NCBI GenBank assembly: GCA_035715525.1
Contig: DASTLA010000289.1
Coordinates: 1 to 6,541 of the forward strand
Length of the DNA stretch: 6,541 nt
From: JAHBWI01 sp035715525
Lineage (GTDB): Bacteria > Nitrospirota > Nitrospiria > Nitrospirales > Nitrospiraceae
Direction of reading: 5' to 3'
Every line of letters begins with the position of its first letter. Within the stretch, counting starts at the first letter, position 1. The notes under the pieces are model-generated. The model had not been told where the DNA came from and searched no databases. It worked only from the letters and a program-made list of their open reading frames with translations. This document shows, in pieces, positions 1-6,099 of this stretch. The translations under genes and the position numbers were made by a program.

Positions 1-3000
1 ATGGGCCATTCGTGCTTTTCGACGCTGAACATGCCGTTCTGCTCGTTGCTCACCCCGAGGATATGAATCCGGACGGGGTCTCCGGCATGGGCTTCGATGA
101 TCGGTGTCGCGGGATCTTCGGGTGCATCGGCCTTGCAAGGCTGGAAGACCTTACCCAACGAACAACCCTGCTCCTCGCGATACTTGTACGGTTCCGACCG
201 ATAGTTGACGCCGGTCAAACCCGCCACATTCTGAACATACGGCATAAAGCTGGTGCCGATGATGTTGTCTTCATCCTGGAAGAACAGCGCCACATCTCGG
301 TAATTCTGGCGGTTCTCGTATCCAGGAACCGACCGATCGACGATGACGTCGGCCGCCCAAGCGTTCTTGTTCGAAATGTCGGCACCGGTCTTCGGGTCGC
401 GATACTTCGCCCCCTTCGGACCGACCACCACGGCACCGAACAGGCCGTTGCGCGGATTCATCATCACGTTGCCCCAGTCCCAGACCAACGAGGCGGTCTC
501 GCCGAGGAATGGATCGGCATAGTAGGTATAGGCGCGCTCTCCGCCGGGAGCCACGGTCTGGTCACCCGGGTTGTTCCCCACGTTCGCCCCCAACGAATCC
601 TTCGGGTCGAAGGCGAGGCCGATCGCGGAGAAGGAGGCTTTGCCTTCCTTCATCTTGTTCTTCAGATGCACTTTCACACAGTCACCGGTATTGACGCGCA
701 GCGTCAGCGGCATCGGCTGTGCTCCACCGGCCACCTTCGCCACATCCTCTTCCAGCGCGAAGATTTTCGCCTGCGGATTCGTCAATAGAATCTTCCGCTC
801 GAAGTCCACCTCAATCTCCTCGGGAGCTTTGGGGTTGAACTTCATCCCGGGATAATCCATCGCGACCACGTTGAAGTGCTTCACCGGCGCATCGGCCGGG
901 CAGACCGGTCGAGCTTCAGGGATCTCGTTGCGATGCGAGAACCCAGCCGGGAGTTTCTTCAAATCCGGCACTTCCTTGTCGAGGACCCGAACGATGCCCC
1001 ATCCACCTTCGGAGAACTTGGACGAGCGTCCGTTGAAATGGATGTAGTCACCGGCCTGCAACCGCGGTCCCCCGGCTTGAGGCACCACGAGATCGTAGCG
1101 CTCCGCAATGCCGATATGGATCGAGTTCTTCCGGTTTGCATCGCCCGCATACCGTTCACTCAGGAACGTGTGGCCTGAAATGGTCCAGACCATCGACTCA
1201 TTCATCAACGTATGCAACAGACGGAACACCATGGTGTCGCCCGTATAGGCCCGCAGGAGCGGCGTGTATGGATCCCCATGGATTTGGCTGTTGAAGATCT
1301 GCGACGCATCCGGGTTGGTGGCCAACCGCTGTGCGATCGGTCCGGCCCGGAAATTCAGGCCGCTACCCGTGGTGTGCGTGCCGCCGTTGAGGAACGGCAT
1401 CGGCGTCATGTAGATCTTCTCGGGCATCATGAACGACACGGTCTTGCCCGCCTCCAGCGCCACTTCAATCGGCTGCCCCGGGGGATTGCCCGCCGTCACG
1501 ATGTTGACCGTGTGCGGGACCGTATCGTGCACCTGCACCATCAATTCACGGAAGCTGCCGTTTACGCCGTGACCGACCGGTTCGACGGTTCGGATGTCGG
1601 CCACCGGCCCGCTTCGGATCTGCTTCCCGGTCTTCGGGTCATGGTACGTGGACCCGACAGGCTCGGCGATGAAAGTCCCGAACCCGCCATGCGGCCAGGT
1701 CGTCGCACCGAATGCATGGTCGTGCCAGAACACGGTGCCCACGTCCGCGTCGACCCAGAACCGCTGACGAACGAATTCCACCGTCACGATATCGTTCGCC
1801 GGGTGATCGTTCTTCAGTCCCTTGGCCAAGGTGATCGTATTGCCGTTGATCGCCTTGATTCGGGACACTTCATTGCCCTTCACGTTGTCGGCACCGACGA
1901 GAATCAACGTACCGACATGGTACTGTTTGGCATTCTTCACGGTGATCGAGTTGGCGCCTTTCTTAGCCGCCGCGGTCAGCACCGTGTTCATCGGAGCCGG
2001 AAGGCCCTTCGGGTTCTTCTTCTCGAGCATCGTGAACGGTCGCACCGATTGCTCGTAGGAGAATCCGGTGATGACGCCGTCCGACGCCTGGTTGTCGAAC
2101 TGAAGGAAATGCCAGTGGGTGTTGATCTTCGACGACTGGAAGTTCGTATAGTCGTCGTCGTCCCACTCGCTGGTCAACGTCCAATCGACGCAATCATAAA
2201 TGTTGCCCCGCACGACCAGCGGGTACTTCAGGTCGTCGTTCTTGCGGATATCCGCTTCTTCCTCATGCAACACATAGATCAACCCGTTCGGGTCCACGAC
2301 CGGGGGCTCTTTCCCCGTCTTCTTGGCGATCGTGATCGGCAGCTTGATGAAATGCACGTTGTAGTGCTTGCGTCCGGCATTCTCCGGGCAGAGGCTCCAC
2401 ACGCCGTTTTCACCGGGTAGCGCCTGATCTTCGCTCTCTTCCCCGTTCGCATCCCGGCGGATCATCTCCAGCCAAGGAGCGCCTACGTGGTTCGGCGAGA
2501 ACATCACCCGCTTGCCGAAATGCGGAGTGAGGTACGGCCAAGCCACTTTGCCGGTGGTCGCCTCGAACATGATCGGATGGCGCTTACCCGGATGCGGGGA
2601 CTTGTACTTCGGGTTGTCGATCGTGCTTTCTTTCTCGCTCATCGCCTTGGTGCCTTCCCAGGTCCAATCCATGACGGTGGCGTCGTAGGAAATGATCTGC
2701 CCCTTCTCGTCGTCCTTGTGGCCCGGCTTTCCCGGAGGCGGCAGCTGCATGGCTACCCAGTCCTTGATGTTGATGACGGCTGGGTTGCCCTTCCAGTTGC
2801 TCTTGCCCTTCTCCACGATTTGGAAGTGCTTGCCGAACCAATCGACCGTGGTGCCGATCAGCTTGTCGGATGAAACAGGAGCCCGAATCCGTCCCTTTCG
2901 GTCCGGCAATTCGAGCAGATCCGGCATGATATCGTTCCGGAGGTCGCCCTGTTGGAGGCTGTTGTATACCCGCCAATACCCCCACATGCCCGCCACATAA

Positions 3001-4169
3001 TGGTGCGCCACGTGGCAATGGAACAGGAAATCACCCGCCAACTGCTGACATAGGCCAGATCCGCACTCCGTCTCGAGGTCGAGCGCTTCCGACGGACCGA
3101 TGACTTCGACGTCTACCCGGTCGGTCTTGTGGCGGATGACCGGATACTTGACCGGTCCGTTCGTGGCCGTGGCCCAAAGGTTCATGTCGTCGATGGCCCG
3201 CGGGCTCCGCGGCCAACGGATTGTCCCGCCGTGAGGATGGTGGCTATGGAAGACTTCCGAGCCGCCGTGCACCAGCCGGAACTTCGCCGGATCCCCCAAA
3301 TACGAACGAGGAATCGTCGGTGATGCATCGCCGAAGGTGTACGAGCTGTATCCCATCGACTCGTCCTCGAAGCCGAAATACTCGTGCTGGACGTGCATGT
3401 TGTTGATGCCGAAAGGCTCGCTGCGGTAATTGATCGCGCGGCCGCCCGGGCGGTACGCGTCGGTCAACGGATCGCGTTGAGGAAGGAAGTCGCCCTTCTT
3501 GTTCAGCGGACGGAAGGCTTCATCGCCCACTTCGTGATACATCAATACATACTCGCGAAAGTCCGGACCCGTGCCGTTCTTGATCATGACCTGCCAACCG
3601 CTGGTGGCAGGCTTCGGCTCTCCGGTGCCAAGAGCTTCGAGATACTCGGAGCCCCGCGGCTCGACGACGAACGCCCCAAACAACCCCATCACCGTCAATT
3701 CGCGATCGTTGCTGAAGGTATGGAACTGCCGCACCCCTTCCTGGGTGCTCGGATGGATGTACCATTCGAACTCACCCGTCTTATCCGCGGCAACGATCGT
3801 ATCAGGGTTGGTGGTGGTGGCCGCAGCGCCAGTGGCGCTCACGACCATTGCGGAGCCATGAATATGGAGGCTGACTTCTTCACCGCCCTCCAACTTGTTC
3901 GTCAATTTAATCTTGACGCAGTCACCTTGGTTCCCGCGTATGGCCAGCGGTTGAATCCACTGAGCCTGGACTCCTGGAATAACGGCTCCAGGGTCGAACC
4001 CTTCCTTGTCACGGGCTTCTTTGTTCTTGGTTTCCTCGGCCCGGACCTTGTCAAGGTTCTCATCGAGGACATACATGTAGCCGGGGTAGAAATCGAGCCA
4101 TGTGTTCAGCGTGATCTCGACGTTGATCGCCGAGACGTTGTACTGCTTGACCGGTGCGGTTGCGGGACA
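1..4169 (-). repeat. Three-fold internal repeat of the multicopper oxidase
   Basis: Three protein-level units each open with the pattern CPxxAxxKx(Y/F)NV: C138 (codon at 4169), C731 (codon at 2390) and C1227 (codon at 902). Later landmarks also match. A GDCVK or YDCVD strand precedes the motif A position. The motif B position aligns without gaps as H287-T-F289, H953-D-H955 and W1367-D-W1369, each 14 residues before a conserved (L/G)FG. GDFLFHCH in unit 1 aligns with GDYIHFNG (1177-1184) in unit 2. Each unit is about 500-600 residues and probably contains two cupredoxin domains, giving a six-domain protein like ceruloplasmin. The third unit is incomplete in the window. Divergence is high, so this is an old duplication and not a recent DNA repeat. 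Confidence 0.8.
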
Positions 4170-4580
4170 CTTCCCACCGCCGTTCATGGCGACCGGCTCG
4201 ATGCGAGGGTCCGACATCAGCAGCATATCCTGACCACCCGCTCCATATTGATGCATCATGGTTTGGGTGTTGAACATGCCGGTGTTGACCTGCTGCACCT
4301 GTGGATCATGGTTCATATGATCCATAATGCGTTGATGCTGCTGCTCGACCATCGCAGAACGCTCCGCCTTCCCTGACAGAGAGTCCTCGATGATCGTCTG
4401 CCCTTTGAGCTGTTCGGCCCAAGCAGGCAACTGGTGCGTCATCGCAGTCTGTTGCGGTGCCGCATGGCTTGCGTGGGACGGCTCTTCAGCGGTGGCCGCC
4501 AGAGGGAGACAGAGCAGCGCTCCTCCGGCAATCACGCTGAGCGCCCGTGACTTGGCACGGGCAGTTAGATAGTGATGCAT
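1..4580 (-). CDS. Giant secreted multicopper oxidase, MofA/MnxG-like (3' end beyond window)
   Basis: An open frame runs from ATG at 4580 to the left edge without a stop, giving at least 1526 residues. The start is fixed by AAGGAGG seven bases upstream and by a signal peptide: basic n-region to R12, hydrophobic core 13-29, likely cleavage after ATA31. The product should be periplasmic or exported. All four multicopper oxidase motifs are present, in the order C-D-A-B: H445/H448/H450 (HSHHPH), H521-C522-H523 with H527 and M532, H822-W-H824 and H953-D-H955. These supply ligands for a type 1 copper and a trinuclear cluster that reduces O2 to water. Size and motif order recall the large Mn(II)-oxidase-like proteins (Leptothrix MofA, MnxG), so oxidation of Mn(II) or another metal is possible but inferred. 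A Met/His-rich segment (about 37-125) precedes the first cupredoxin unit. The visible end, at H1523-E-W-P, lies in the third unit, so probably 100-200 residues are missing. The multicopper oxidase call is firm; the substrate is not. Confidence 0.95.
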   Translation of the reverse strand, partial: MHHYLTARAKSRALSVIAGGALLCLPLAATAEEPSHASHAAPQQTAMTHQLPAWAEQLKGQTIIEDSLSGKAERSAMVEQQHQRIMDHMNHDPQVQQVNTGMFNTQTMMHQYGAGGQDMLLMSDPRIEPVAMNGGGKCPATAPVKQYNVSAINVEITLNTWLDFYPGYMYVLDENLDKVRAEETKNKEARDKEGFDPGAVIPGVQAQWIQPLAIRGNQGDCVKIKLTNKLEGGEEVSLHIHGSAMVVSATGAAATTTNPDTIVAADKTGEFEWYIHPSTQEGVRQFHTFSNDRELTVMGLFGAFVVEPRGSEYLEALGTGEPKPATSGWQVMIKNGTGPDFREYVLMYHEVGDEAFRPLNKKGDFLPQRDPLTDAYRPGGRAINYRSEPFGINNMHVQHEYFGFEDESMGYSSYTFGDASPTIPRSYLGDPAKFRLVHGGSEVFHSHHPHGGTIRWPRSPRAIDDMNLWATATNGPVKYPVIRHKTDRVDVEVIGPSEALDLETECGSGLCQQLAGDFLFHCHVAHHYVAGMWGYWRVYNSLQQGDLRNDIMPDLLELPDRKGRIRAPVSSDKLIGTTVDWFGKHFQIVEKGKSNWKGNPAVINIKDWVAMQLPPPGKPGHKDDEKGQIISYDATVMDWTWEGTKAMSEKESTIDNPKYKSPHPGKRHPIMFEATTGKVAWPYLTPHFGKRVMFSPNHVGAPWLEMIRRDANGEESEDQALPGENGVWSLCPENAGRKHYNVHFIKLPITIAKKTGKEPPVVDPNGLIYVLHEEEADIRKNDDLKYPLVVRGNIYDCVDWTLTSEWDDDDYTNFQSSKINTHWHFLQFDNQASDGVITGFSYEQSVRPFTMLEKKNPKGLPAPMNTVLTAAAKKGANSITVKNAKQYHVGTLILVGADNVKGNEVSRIKAINGNTITLAKGLKNDHPANDIVTVEFVRQRFWVDADVGTVFWHDHAFGATTWPHGGFGTFIAEPVGSTYHDPKTGKQIRSGPVADIRTVEPVGHGVNGSFRELMVQVHDTVPHTVNIVTAGNPPGQPIEVALEAGKTVSFMMPEKIYMTPMPFLNGGTHTTGSGLNFRAGPIAQRLATNPDASQIFNSQIHGDPYTPLLRAYTGDTMVFRLLHTLMNESMVWTISGHTFLSERYAGDANRKNSIHIGIAERYDLVVPQAGGPRLQAGDYIHFNGRSSKFSEGGWGIVRVLDKEVPDLKKLPAGFSHRNEIPEARPVCPADAPVKHFNVVAMDYPGMKFNPKAPEEIEVDFERKILLTNPQAKIFALEEDVAKVAGGAQPMPLTLRVNTGDCVKVHLKNKMKEGKASFSAIGLAFDPKDSLGANVGNNPGDQTVAPGGERAYTYYADPFLGETASLVWDWGNVMMNPRNGLFGAVVVGPKGAKYRDPKTGADISNKNAWAADVIVDRSVPGYENRQNYRDVALFFQDEDNIIGTSFMPYVQNVAGLTGVNYRSEPYKYREEQGCSLGKVFQPCKADAPEDPATPIIEAHAGDPVRIHILGVSNEQNGMFSVEKHEWP
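1776..1976 (-). other. Accessory beta domain inserted between copper motifs A and B
   Basis: Residues about 869-935 of the oxidase separate motif A (HWH, 822-824) from motif B (HDH, 953-955). The spacing here is about 130 residues, against about 46 between the equivalent positions in unit 1 (H241 to H287). The segment has the rhythm GANSITV - YHVGTLILVG - EVSRIKAI - GNTITL - L..DHPANDIV. I recognise this as a small all-beta module that recurs in unrelated secreted and phage-tail proteins, usually with G(A)xxITVxxxxxFxxGxxIxIG and a final H-xxG/N-xxV. Its function is unknown; binding or structural roles are guesses. The boundaries are approximate. Confidence 0.55.
4543..4562 (-). other. Hairpin just inside the oxidase coding region
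   Basis: A perfect 7-bp inverted repeat (GCCCGTG / CACGGGC) with a 6-base loop covers codons 7-13 of the oxidase, starting 18 bases after the A of the ATG. In the mRNA this GC-rich stem would sit at the edge of the initiating ribosome's footprint and could damp translation. It also falls in the signal-peptide codons, where arginine and alanine codons favour GC, so chance is possible. No alternative pairing with the upstream ribosome binding site is obvious. Confidence 0.35.
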
Positions 4581-4594
4581 GGACTGGCCTCCTT
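4573..4594 (-). repeat. Direct repeat copy 1: start codon and RBS of the oxidase
   Basis: This 22-base block holds the oxidase's Shine-Dalgarno, spacer, ATG and second codon. It matches 4794-4815 at 21 of 22 positions; the one difference is T at 4585 against C at 4806. Looser similarity continues on both sides, with CATTCA upstream on the minus strand and the third to sixth codons CAC-TAT-CTA-ACT against CAA-CAC-TTC-ACT. Confidence 0.85.
4588..4594 (-). promoter_or_regulatory. Ribosome binding site of the multicopper oxidase
   Basis: AAGGAGG on the minus strand, seven bases before ATG at 4580-4578, is a near-consensus Shine-Dalgarno sequence and fixes the start. The same site with the same spacing recurs 221 bases upstream (4809-4815). 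Confidence 0.85.
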
Positions 4595-4603
4595 AAGAAG
4601 TGA

Positions 4604-4783
4604 ATGAAACAAACACAATATCGAATCAAGCGCACCGAAAAATCGCTGAAGGAGCAGCCGAACATCAAAAAGATGAAGGACCACTTCTTCACCGAACGTG
4701 AGCGGGTCGGAACCGCAGAGCAGCCGGCACAGGCGTGCCTTCCGTCGCGAACCTGCTCGTCGTTATGTCACGTGGAGAAATAG
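4604..4783 (+). CDS. Possible small plus-strand ORF, 59 residues, unrecognised
   Basis: ATG at 4604 opens a 59-codon frame ending in TAG at 4781-4783. It is divergent from the oxidase and begins 24 bases from the oxidase ATG. Residues 2-44 are very hydrophilic, rich in Lys, Glu, Gln and Arg, with a helical look (KSLKEQPNIKKMKDHFF) and mostly G or C third bases after the first few codons. The last 15 residues, with three cysteines, look less protein-like. There is only a weak purine run (AAGAAG) upstream and no recognised family. It overlaps the oxidase leader and the leader-peptide frame on the other strand. It could be a real small protein, a gene remnant, or chance. Confidence 0.25.
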   Translation: MKQTQYRIKRTEKSLKEQPNIKKMKDHFFTERERVGTAEQPAQACLPSRTCSSLCHVEK

Positions 4784-4801
4784 AGTGAAGTGTTGATGCA
4801 T
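4763..4801 (-). CDS. Possible 12-residue leader peptide (MHQHFTLFLHVT)
   Basis: An ATG with a near-perfect Shine-Dalgarno seven bases upstream opens a 12-codon frame ending in TAA at 4765-4763. The peptide has three histidines (H2, H4, H10). Its first six residues (MHQHFT) resemble the start of the oxidase signal peptide (MHHYLT). It lies downstream of the predicted promoter at 4889-4917 and 182 bases before the oxidase ATG, so it would be translated from the oxidase's leader mRNA. It could act as an upstream ORF that couples or tunes oxidase translation. It could equally be the fossil of a duplicated 5' end whose frame closed by chance. The initiation signal is strong; the function is inferred. 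Confidence 0.4.
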   Translation of the reverse strand: MHQHFTLFLHVT

Positions 4802-4815
4802 GGACCGGCCTCCTT
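4794..4815 (-). repeat. Direct repeat copy 2: duplicated RBS and start in the leader
   Basis: This is the second copy of the 22-base RBS-ATG-CAT block, exactly 221 bases upstream of the first. It carries an equally good AAGGAGG (4809-4815), seven bases before an ATG at 4801-4799. It may be a remnant of a duplicated gene start or a working leader-peptide initiation site. Confidence 0.85.
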
Positions 4816-4888
4816 GAATGGATTGAATGTGACGAAGTCAGAATGGAAGATTCCAGCCTCCTATGGTCGTAGGTTAAGCAGACCGCGA

Positions 4889-4917
4889 ACATTACTGAAC
4901 CGGAGAGGCTCTGTCAA
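4889..4917 (-). promoter_or_regulatory. Predicted sigma70-type promoter for the multicopper oxidase
   Basis: On the minus strand, a perfect -35 TTGACA (4917-4912) is followed after exactly 17 bases by TAATGT (4894-4889). That -10 keeps the T, A and final T of TATAAT but is otherwise weak. It lies between the sensor-like gene (stop at 4979) and the oxidase and points toward the oxidase. Transcription would start near 4882 and leave about 300 bases of leader containing the duplicated start site. No operator is evident next to it. Confidence 0.55.
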
Positions 4918-4965
4918 CCCCTGGCTCGCAATGGGAGGGTCGTCGTAGGAGAGGCGGAGGCTACC

Positions 4966-4980
4966 GAGACATCGAGTCTC
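4966..4980 (-). terminator. Short hairpin at the stop of the sensor-like gene (weak terminator candidate)
   Basis: GAGAC-TCGAT-GTCTC forms a 5-bp stem that overlaps the TGA of the upstream gene. No T-run follows on the minus strand, so it is a poor intrinsic terminator at best. Read-through into the oxidase leader is possible. Confidence 0.2.
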
Positions 4981-5632
4981 AGGTGCTGGTCGGCCAAATC
5001 ACAGCGATGATCAGGAGGATGGAGAAGGCGACCGTTGCGGCGGTTAATATCCGAAGCATCTTGTCCCCGTCTGTGCGTATGTCCGCGGCAATATTGGAAA
5101 CTGTCTTGATAAGCTGATCCAACGCCAGGGTAATGTTGATAAACTTCCCGCCGGCGTCTTTGGCTGCATATTGCTCGGCTTGTCCACGAATGTGGCTCGC
5201 CTTGTCCTGTGAAGGAGTCGACCATAGATGATGCAATAGACCGACGGTGTGATCGGAGGCGGTGAGATAGGAAGCCAGCTTGCCCCGTACCTCGCCCAAC
5301 TCGGTCAGTTCTTCCTTTCGATGAAGCTTGTCGACGGTCGCTCTATCTAGGACAGTTACGAATCGGTCTACCGTCGTTTCAATGTGACGTCGCTGAGCCG
5401 GAATGGATTCGACGACGCGCTGGAAGTCCCGCTCTGTCTTGGATTCAACGGCTCGAAGGACCGTGGTGCGATAGCGGCTCAGTTCGGTGTTAAGGTGTCC
5501 GAGATCGATCACCGCCAGGGTGTAGTCTGTATAGAGAACTCGCAAGTCCTGATCGATCCATGACAACACATAGGCCTGGGAAAATCCGACGAGCACGATC
5601 AGCACGCTCACTATCAGGTTGGGCCACATCAT
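4979..5632 (-). CDS. Membrane-anchored four-helix-bundle sensor-like protein without signalling module
   Basis: The protein has 217 residues from ATG at 5632; a second ATG follows at once, and the upstream GGCGAG is a weak Shine-Dalgarno. A first hydrophobic segment (about 5-24) is followed by a periplasmic stretch of about 165 residues that is polar and strongly helical, then a second membrane segment (about 195-213), ending WPTST. This matches the N-terminal layout of chemoreceptors and histidine kinases with the 4HB_MCP-type ligand-binding fold, including a helix 1 pattern such as DLGHLNTELSRYRTTVLRAV. Everything normally found after the second membrane helix (HAMP, MCP hub or kinase) is absent, and I saw no continuation in other frames. 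It follows the receiver gene by 31 bases, so the two are probably co-transcribed. It may signal through a partner membrane protein, or be a degraded receptor. The fold call is by pattern only. Confidence 0.8.
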   Translation of the reverse strand: MMWPNLIVSVLIVLVGFSQAYVLSWIDQDLRVLYTDYTLAVIDLGHLNTELSRYRTTVLRAVESKTERDFQRVVESIPAQRRHIETTVDRFVTVLDRATVDKLHRKEELTELGEVRGKLASYLTASDHTVGLLHHLWSTPSQDKASHIRGQAEQYAAKDAGGKFINITLALDQLIKTVSNIAADIRTDGDKMLRILTAATVAFSILLIIAVIWPTST

Positions 5633-5663
5633 GTGAGAACTCGCCAGGTTGTCTCCGGCACGC

Positions 5664-6011
5664 TTATCGGATCCAGAGATCGAGATCCTCGTTGAGGTTT
5701 TCTTTACTTAAGCAGGTGATGGCTCCGGCTTTCACAAAATTAAGCCTCGCGATGGTGGATTCATGGTTCGACAAGCCGATAACGCGAGCCGTGGGATGCG
5801 CCTTCTTGATAAGGTCCGTAGCCTCGATGCCGTCCATGCGTGGCATACAGAGGTCTATGAGGATCAAGTCGGGTCTCAATTCTCGGGCCAGCTTGACCGC
5901 CTCAGCCCCGTCATTGGCTTCCCCCACGATGTGGAGAGTTCCCTGGTCCGCCAATACCTGTTTCAATTTCTCACGGCAGGCCGGGTCATGAGCTGCGAGC
6001 AGGACGGTCAT
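5664..6011 (-). CDS. Single-domain response regulator (receiver only, atypical acidic pocket)
   Basis: From ATG at 6011 this is 115 residues, a complete CheY-type receiver without an output domain. The phosphorylatable aspartate is D53 in LIDLCMPRMDG, the switch Ser is S81 (VIGLSNHES) and the conserved Lys is K103 (LSKEN). The first-strand motif, usually LxxDD(H), reads LLAAHD: the two metal-binding acids are replaced by A7-H8, with an Asp one place later (D9). The sequence resembles NarL/LuxR-type receivers with the HTH domain lost. The start is uncertain: in-frame alternatives are ATG 6032, ATG 6053 and GTG 6098. I chose 6011 because strand beta-1 begins right after it and GAGG lies ten bases upstream. 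It stops 31 bases before the sensor-like gene, suggesting an operon. It may act by protein contact. Whether the altered pocket still binds Mg2+ and accepts phosphate is open. Confidence 0.85.
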   Translation of the reverse strand: MTVLLAAHDPACREKLKQVLADQGTLHIVGEANDGAEAVKLARELRPDLILIDLCMPRMDGIEATDLIKKAHPTARVIGLSNHESTIARLNFVKAGAITCLSKENLNEDLDLWIR

Positions 6012-6099
6012 CGAATTGAGGCCTCTGCCCATGAAGGCTTCCGCGATCTCCATCAAGCACATAACGGAGATAATGGGCGAGAAACCACCAAGCGACACT

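Larger units (their letters stand above)
4581..4978. other. 398-base intergenic region upstream of the oxidase
   Basis: Reading toward the oxidase, this region holds a short hairpin at the stop of the sensor-like gene (4966-4980), the predicted promoter (4889-4917), a GGAA-GA-TTCC palindrome (4845-4854), the second RBS/ATG copy with its short frame (4763-4815) and a GGCAC-AGGC-GTGCC inverted repeat (4726-4739). A more AT-rich stretch (4600-4680) lies before the oxidase RBS. It is unusually long for this closely packed window, which suggests regulation at the leader level. I see no known riboswitch and no tRNA. Confidence 0.6.

Noticed and set aside
12..788. Plus-strand open frame of 258 codons near the left edge
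   Set aside because: It is a shadow of the third oxidase unit. The minus-strand frame there continues the repeat pattern (GDCVK, WDW, LFG) without interruption.
1212..2420. Long plus-strand open frame of 402 codons
   Set aside because: It is wholly antisense to the oxidase. Its product is Arg/His/Val-rich with no domain pattern, as expected for the complement of a GC-rich gene that carries all copper motifs on the other strand.
3384..4376. Plus-strand open frame of 330 codons
   Set aside because: It is antisense to the first oxidase unit, including the HxxHxH approach and the signature C138. It has no recognisable fold and no Shine-Dalgarno.
4505..4517. Lipoprotein signal in the oxidase N-terminus (cysteine at residue 24)
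   Set aside because: The residue before C24 is Leu, so it does not fit a lipobox. The ATA-EE site at 29-33 fits a normal signal peptidase I cleavage better.
4486..4692. Minus-strand frame of 68 codons overlapping the oxidase start
   Set aside because: It overlaps the oxidase signal-peptide codons in another frame, lacks a good Shine-Dalgarno, and turns into Arg/Ser-rich shadow sequence.
4914..5225. Frameshifted continuation of the sensor-like protein (HAMP or signalling domain)
   Set aside because: I read the other minus-strand frames past the second membrane helix. They give low-complexity Arg/Ser/Thr sequence, not a HAMP or receptor hub, so a simple frameshift does not explain the short length.
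5560..5991. Plus-strand frame of 143 codons across the receiver
   Set aside because: It is antisense to the receiver's conserved Asp, Ser and Lys motifs. Its product is Ser/Arg-rich with no family pattern.
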